Shown: positions 6,739-9,657 of the stretch, one piece after another
How the letters are laid out: every line of letters starts with the position of its first letter
How positions within the stretch are numbered: position 1 is the stretch's first letter
NCBI GenBank assembly: GCA_947057875.1
Contig: CAMSEX010000046.1
Location: 1 to 9,657 of the forward strand
Length of the DNA: 9,657 nucleotides
DNA from: an uncultured Clostridium sp.
GTDB lineage: Bacteria > Bacillota > Clostridia > TANB77 > CAG-508
Direction: 5' to 3'
The notes under the pieces: model-generated
Told to the model about the DNA's origin: nothing
Databases searched by the model: none
What the model saw: the letters and a program-made list of their open reading frames with translations, nothing else
Program-made: the position numbers and the translations under genes

Positions 6739-6743
6739 CCTCC
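6739..6743 (-). promoter_or_regulatory. Ribosome binding site that sets the start of the 94-residue protein
   Basis: GGAGG on the minus strand ends 4 bases before the ATG at 6732-6734. The upstream in-frame ATG at 6777-6779 is preceded only by A/T-rich sequence, so a 109-residue version is less likely. Confidence 0.7.
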
Positions 6744-6798
6744 AAAGATAGTGTCTGAAATTTGGCGAAAAATATTCATATAAAATATTATTTTTTGT

Positions 6799-7776
6799 TT
6801 AATGCTTAATTAACAATTCTAAGATTTGAATAGCATTTGTAGCAGCACCTTTTCGGATATTATCAGCAACGCACCAGAAATTCAAACCATAAGGAATACT
6901 ATCATCACGTCTAATTCTGCCAACAAAAACTTCATTATGACCAGTTATATTAGTGGCAATTGGATACACATTATTTTTAATATCGTCTTGAACAATAATT
7001 CCTTTTGTTTTTTGCAAATGTTGAATGATTTTTTCCAAATCAAAATCTTGCTCAAATTCAACATTAATGCATTCGCTATGCGAATTCAAAACAGGAACTC
7101 TTACTGTTGTAGCTGTGATTTTTAGATCAGGTCTATGTAAAATTTTGCGTGTTTCATGTATCATTTTCATTTCTTCTTTTGTGTAACCATTTTCAAGAAA
7201 TACGTCAATGTGTGGTAGACAATTATTTTGAATTGGATAAGGGAATTTGTTGGTAGTATTATTTTTTAAATCATCAATTGCTTGCTTTCCTGCACCAGAT
7301 ACTGCTTGATAAGTAGAATAAACGATTCGCTTAATCGGATACAAATCATTCATAATTTTTAAAGGAACGACTGCTTGAATCGTAGAGCAATTTGGATTTG
7401 CGATGATACCTTGATTTTGAAAAGCATCTTCTGGATTAACTTCTGGAACAACCAATGGTACATTTTCATCCATACGAAATGCACTACTGTTGTCAATAAC
7501 TATGCAACCTTTTGAACTTGCAATTGGTGCAAAATGTTTTGCTGTATCGCCACCAGCAGAAAAAATGGCATAATCAAATCCGTTATCAAATGAATGCTCA
7601 GTTAATTCTTGGATAATATATTCTTTTTCATTAAAATTAATTTTTGTACCAGCAGAGCGTTTTGATGCAAAAAAAACATATTCACAAATAGGTAAATTAA
7701 ATTCTTTTAAGACTTCAAGCGCAGTTCTTCCCACAACGCCTGTTACGCCAACAATAGCCAATTTATAATGTTTCAT
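6799..7776 (-). CDS. asd: Aspartate-semialdehyde dehydrogenase
   Basis: The enzyme reduces L-aspartyl-4-phosphate with NADPH to aspartate semialdehyde, the branch point to lysine/diaminopimelate, threonine and methionine. The 325 residues have the Rossmann nucleotide-binding loop GVTGVVG at 10-16, the SAGG and DNSSAFRM segments (73-76, 95-102), the catalytic cysteine C130 in NPNCST, and QAVSGAGKQA at 157-166. The conserved VPVLNSHSE segment near 228-235 holds the active-site histidine H233. The length is normal for the family (about 330-370), slightly short. AGGAGG (7783-7788) lies 6 bases before the ATG. A 64-base gap leads to the small unknown gene on the same strand. Other lysine or diaminopimelate genes are not adjacent. 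The predicted leader is only about 25 bases, too short for a lysine riboswitch or T-box. Confidence 0.96.
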   Translation of the reverse strand: MKHYKLAIVGVTGVVGRTALEVLKEFNLPICEYVFFASKRSAGTKINFNEKEYIIQELTEHSFDNGFDYAIFSAGGDTAKHFAPIASSKGCIVIDNSSAFRMDENVPLVVPEVNPEDAFQNQGIIANPNCSTIQAVVPLKIMNDLYPIKRIVYSTYQAVSGAGKQAIDDLKNNTTNKFPYPIQNNCLPHIDVFLENGYTKEEMKMIHETRKILHRPDLKITATTVRVPVLNSHSECINVEFEQDFDLEKIIQHLQKTKGIIVQDDIKNNVYPIATNITGHNEVFVGRIRRDDSIPYGLNFWCVADNIRKGAATNAIQILELLIKH

Positions 7777-7807
7777 AAATTTCCTCCTAAATGATAATTT
7801 CTTCCAT

Positions 7808-7836
7808 ATTATATGATAAATAAAAAAAAATGTATA
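7808..7836 (-). promoter_or_regulatory. Probable sigma-A promoter for asd
   Basis: Read on the minus strand, TATACA (7831-7836, 4 of 6 to consensus), a 17-base spacer containing a T9 run, and a perfect TATAAT (7808-7813) predict transcription from about 7801, 25 bases before the asd ATG. Confidence 0.6.
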
Positions 7837-7843
7837 TAGGTTC

Positions 7844-7872
7844 TTGATTAATTATAAAAAAATGGTTAAAAT
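7844..7872 (+). promoter_or_regulatory. Probable sigma-A promoter for the pilin-like gene and ATPase
   Basis: TTGATT (7844-7849), a 17-base spacer and TAAAAT (7867-7872) predict a start of transcription near 7879, about 25 bases before the ATG at 7905. The -35 box begins 8 bases past the divergent asd -35 box. Confidence 0.6.
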
Positions 7873-7904
7873 AGAAATGAAAAAATTAAAAGGAGAGAAG
7901 TGAT

Positions 7905-8705
7905 ATGAAGGTAGTAAAAAATGGAGAAGGTATCACACTGATAGCCCTGACAATTACCATTATTGTTTTGATGATATTAGCAGGAGTGAGTTGGACAATT
8001 TTAAATAGTTATATAATTGAAAAGGCAGTGTTAGCTTCAAGTGAAACAAATAAATCTGAGGAACGTGAAAGAAGAGAATTAAATTGGTTTGGCGAATGGT
8101 CTGTGGACAATGCAAATACAAATTTATTAAGAGAAAATGTAAAATTAGGTGACTATATTGAATATCCTATGGAATATAATGATGTATTTACAGGAGAACA
8201 TTATGATGCGCAGAATGCTTGGAGAGTGGTTGAAACAAGTAATGAAGGAGTAAAAATTATCAGTACAGGGATGCCAGCAAAATGGTACCATAAATCTGGA
8301 AATACGAGTTTTATTGATAATTTTGAAAATTTAAGTGATTTAAGAGATGCACAAAAAGATTATATAAGAGCAAAAGATTTTACAGTTAGTGGGCTTTCGA
8401 GCAAAGTAACAACACTTTCATTAGCTGATTTAAATGATTTTTGTAACAAAATTTATGGAACAAATCGTGCCAAAGATGACATCTTACCCGTGCCAGAGAG
8501 CTGTGAATTATTTTATTTATCAGTACCAAATACTTATTACTGGCTAGCTACAACGGATAAAATGGATTCCAATAAACTTTATTATGTTGAAAATCATGCT
8601 ATTACAAGTGCTACAGAGTTAAGATTGGGTGTTCGATTGATTATTTTGCTTGATAAAAATGTAACAGGAATTTTGGAAGATGGAATTTGGAAAAATGTGA
8701 ATTAA
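7905..8705 (+). CDS. Pilin-like (type IV prepilin N-terminus) surface protein
   Basis: This 266-residue protein begins with a short basic leader (K2, K5), then GEGITLIALTITIIV, a type IV prepilin-like segment. Cleavage by a prepilin peptidase would fall after G9, and residues 10-32 form one hydrophobic helix. The glutamate at position +5 that most true pilins carry is replaced by alanine, so it may be a membrane-anchored pseudopilin-like protein rather than a polymerising pilin. Residues 36-60 are a charged helix. From about 78 a globular outer domain follows, with GDYIEYPM, NAWRVVE, GVKIISTGMP, YYWLATT and LGVRLIILLDKNVTG. This recalls domains (DUF6273-like) found behind GITLIAL anchors in Clostridia, where several paralogues per genome are usual. 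C180 and C200 could form a disulfide. AGGAGAG (7891-7897) precedes the ATG. The P-type ATPase gene follows by 11 bases. The function is unknown. Confidence 0.8.
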   Translation: MKVVKNGEGITLIALTITIIVLMILAGVSWTILNSYIIEKAVLASSETNKSEERERRELNWFGEWSVDNANTNLLRENVKLGDYIEYPMEYNDVFTGEHYDAQNAWRVVETSNEGVKIISTGMPAKWYHKSGNTSFIDNFENLSDLRDAQKDYIRAKDFTVSGLSSKVTTLSLADLNDFCNKIYGTNRAKDDILPVPESCELFYLSVPNTYYWLATTDKMDSNKLYYVENHAITSATELRLGVRLIILLDKNVTGILEDGIWKNVN

Positions 8706-8716
8706 AGGAGAAAAGT

Positions 8717-9657
8717 ATGGTAGAAAAGTGGTTTAATTTGAGTGTAGAGAAAACGGCACAAAAACTAGAAACCAATATTGAAAAAGGTTTGACGAGCAAT
8801 GAGGTTGCTAGCAAGCGTGAAAAATATGGTTTGAATGAATTAAATGCCAAAAAGAAAAAAAGTATTTTAGTAAAATTTTTGGAGCAATTCAAAGATTTTA
8901 TGATTATTATTTTGATTGTTGCGGCAGTTGTTTCAGGTGTTGTGGGAATTCAAGAAGGCGAAGGAATTACAGATACGATTATTATTTTAATTGTTGTTGT
9001 GCTAAATGCCATTATTGGTGTTGCACAAGAAAATAAAGCTGAAAAATCGTTAGAAGCATTGCAAAAAATGAGTAGTCATGTGGCAAAAGTAATCAGAGAT
9101 GGAAAATTGCAAGTTGTTCAATCACGAGAATTGGTACAAGGTGATATTGTTATTTTGGAAACAGGAGATTATATACCAGCTGATTTAAGAATTGTGGAAG
9201 CAGTTAATTTGAAGTCTCAAGAAGCAGCCATGACAGGAGAATCTGTGCCAAGTGAGAAATCAGAAAATACAATTGAAGGCGACTGTGATTTGGGAGATAG
9301 AAAAAATATGTTGTTTTCTTCTAGTTTAATTACGTATGGTCGAGGCAAAGGAATTGTTGTGGAAACTGGAATGAATACAGAAGTTGGAAAAATTGCCAAA
9401 ATGATTGATGATACAGAAGAAACAGATACGCCATTGCAAATCAAGTTGAATAATTTGGGAAAAACGCTAGGAATCGTGGCTTTGCTTCTATGTGCCATGA
9501 TATTTGTGGTAGGAACCCTATATGGAAAAGAACCAATTCACATGTTTATGACAGCTGTATCACTTGCTGTTGCAGCAATTCCAGAAGGATTGGCAGCGGT
9601 TTCTACGATTGTTTTGGCAATTGGTGTGCAACGTATGGTTAAGAAAAATGCGATTGT
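8717..9657 (+). CDS. Ca2+-type P-type ATPase, 3'-truncated by the window edge
   Basis: This is the N-terminal 313 codons of a P2-type cation pump, probably a Ca2+ exporter. The cytoplasmic N-terminal segment has the family pattern GLTSNEVASKREKYGLNEL (24-42). M1/M2 hydrophobic helices lie at about 62-77 and 86-104. The actuator domain follows, with QGDIVILETGDYIPAD (141-156) and the dephosphorylation motif TGES at 173-176. M3 is near 251-268 and M4 near 278-302, with PEGL at 289-292, the ion-site motif. The usual following proline (PEGLP) is alanine here. The DKTG phosphorylation site and the nucleotide-binding domain lie beyond the window. AAAGGAG (8704-8710) is 6 bases before the ATG. Only 11 bases separate it from the pilin-like gene, so the two share a transcript. 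Na+/K+- or Mn2+-type specificity cannot be excluded without the later helices. Confidence 0.93.
   Translation, partial: MVEKWFNLSVEKTAQKLETNIEKGLTSNEVASKREKYGLNELNAKKKKSILVKFLEQFKDFMIIILIVAAVVSGVVGIQEGEGITDTIIILIVVVLNAIIGVAQENKAEKSLEALQKMSSHVAKVIRDGKLQVVQSRELVQGDIVILETGDYIPADLRIVEAVNLKSQEAAMTGESVPSEKSENTIEGDCDLGDRKNMLFSSSLITYGRGKGIVVETGMNTEVGKIAKMIDDTEETDTPLQIKLNNLGKTLGIVALLLCAMIFVVGTLYGKEPIHMFMTAVSLAVAAIPEGLAAVSTIVLAIGVQRMVKKNAI

Noticed and set aside
7777..7801. Lysine riboswitch or T-box leader before asd
   Set aside because: The predicted transcript start leaves only about 25 bases, and no conserved riboswitch or T-box elements are visible.
9217..9498. 93-codon minus-strand open frame opposite the P-type ATPase
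   Set aside because: The plus strand encodes the TGES actuator region continuously here; the minus frame has no start signal or family resemblance.

Overview
The window is AT-rich, densely packed chromosomal DNA from a low-GC Firmicute, most likely a gut-type Clostridia member. This rests on the closeness of elongation factor P to the Bacillus/Clostridium form, strong AGGAGG-type ribosome binding sites, the recJ-rel-metallo-hydrolase order, a CD1247-type zinc-ribbon protein behind efp, and a GITLIAL-type pilin-like protein of a kind common in uncultured Clostridia. The organism is inferred from gene content only. No phage, insertion sequence, CRISPR array, tRNA or rRNA was seen.

Layout. (1) 3-933, plus strand: the 3' part of efp and a small coiled-coil/zinc-ribbon protein. 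Their probable terminator lies inside the 3' end of the next, convergent gene. (2) 935-1526, minus strand: an M23 peptidase gene broken by one frameshift, with a perfect consensus promoter. (3) 1707-6453, plus strand: recJ, a bifunctional (p)ppGpp synthetase/hydrolase (rel), a short decayed stretch that looks like a deletion-fused remnant of an MNT/HEPN (MntA/HepT-type) toxin-antitoxin pair, and a glyoxalase-II-like metallo-beta-lactamase-fold hydrolase. (4) 6450-7776, minus strand: aspartate-semialdehyde dehydrogenase (asd) followed by a small conserved-looking protein of unknown function. (5) 7905-9657, plus strand: a pilin-like membrane-anchored surface protein and, 11 bases later, the first 313 codons of a Ca2+-type P-type ATPase that runs off the window.

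Most of the content is housekeeping: translation (EF-P), DNA repair (RecJ), stringent response (Rel), amino-acid and cell-wall precursor synthesis (Asd), and ion transport. The recJ-rel-hydrolase block resembles a conserved Firmicute cluster, but apt is missing between recJ and rel, and dtd is missing after rel, where the toxin-antitoxin scar lies. I did not find a convincing undescribed system. The most interesting items are the putative MNT/HEPN scar, the frameshifted peptidase under a perfect promoter, and two hairpin terminators buried in the coding sequences of convergent genes.
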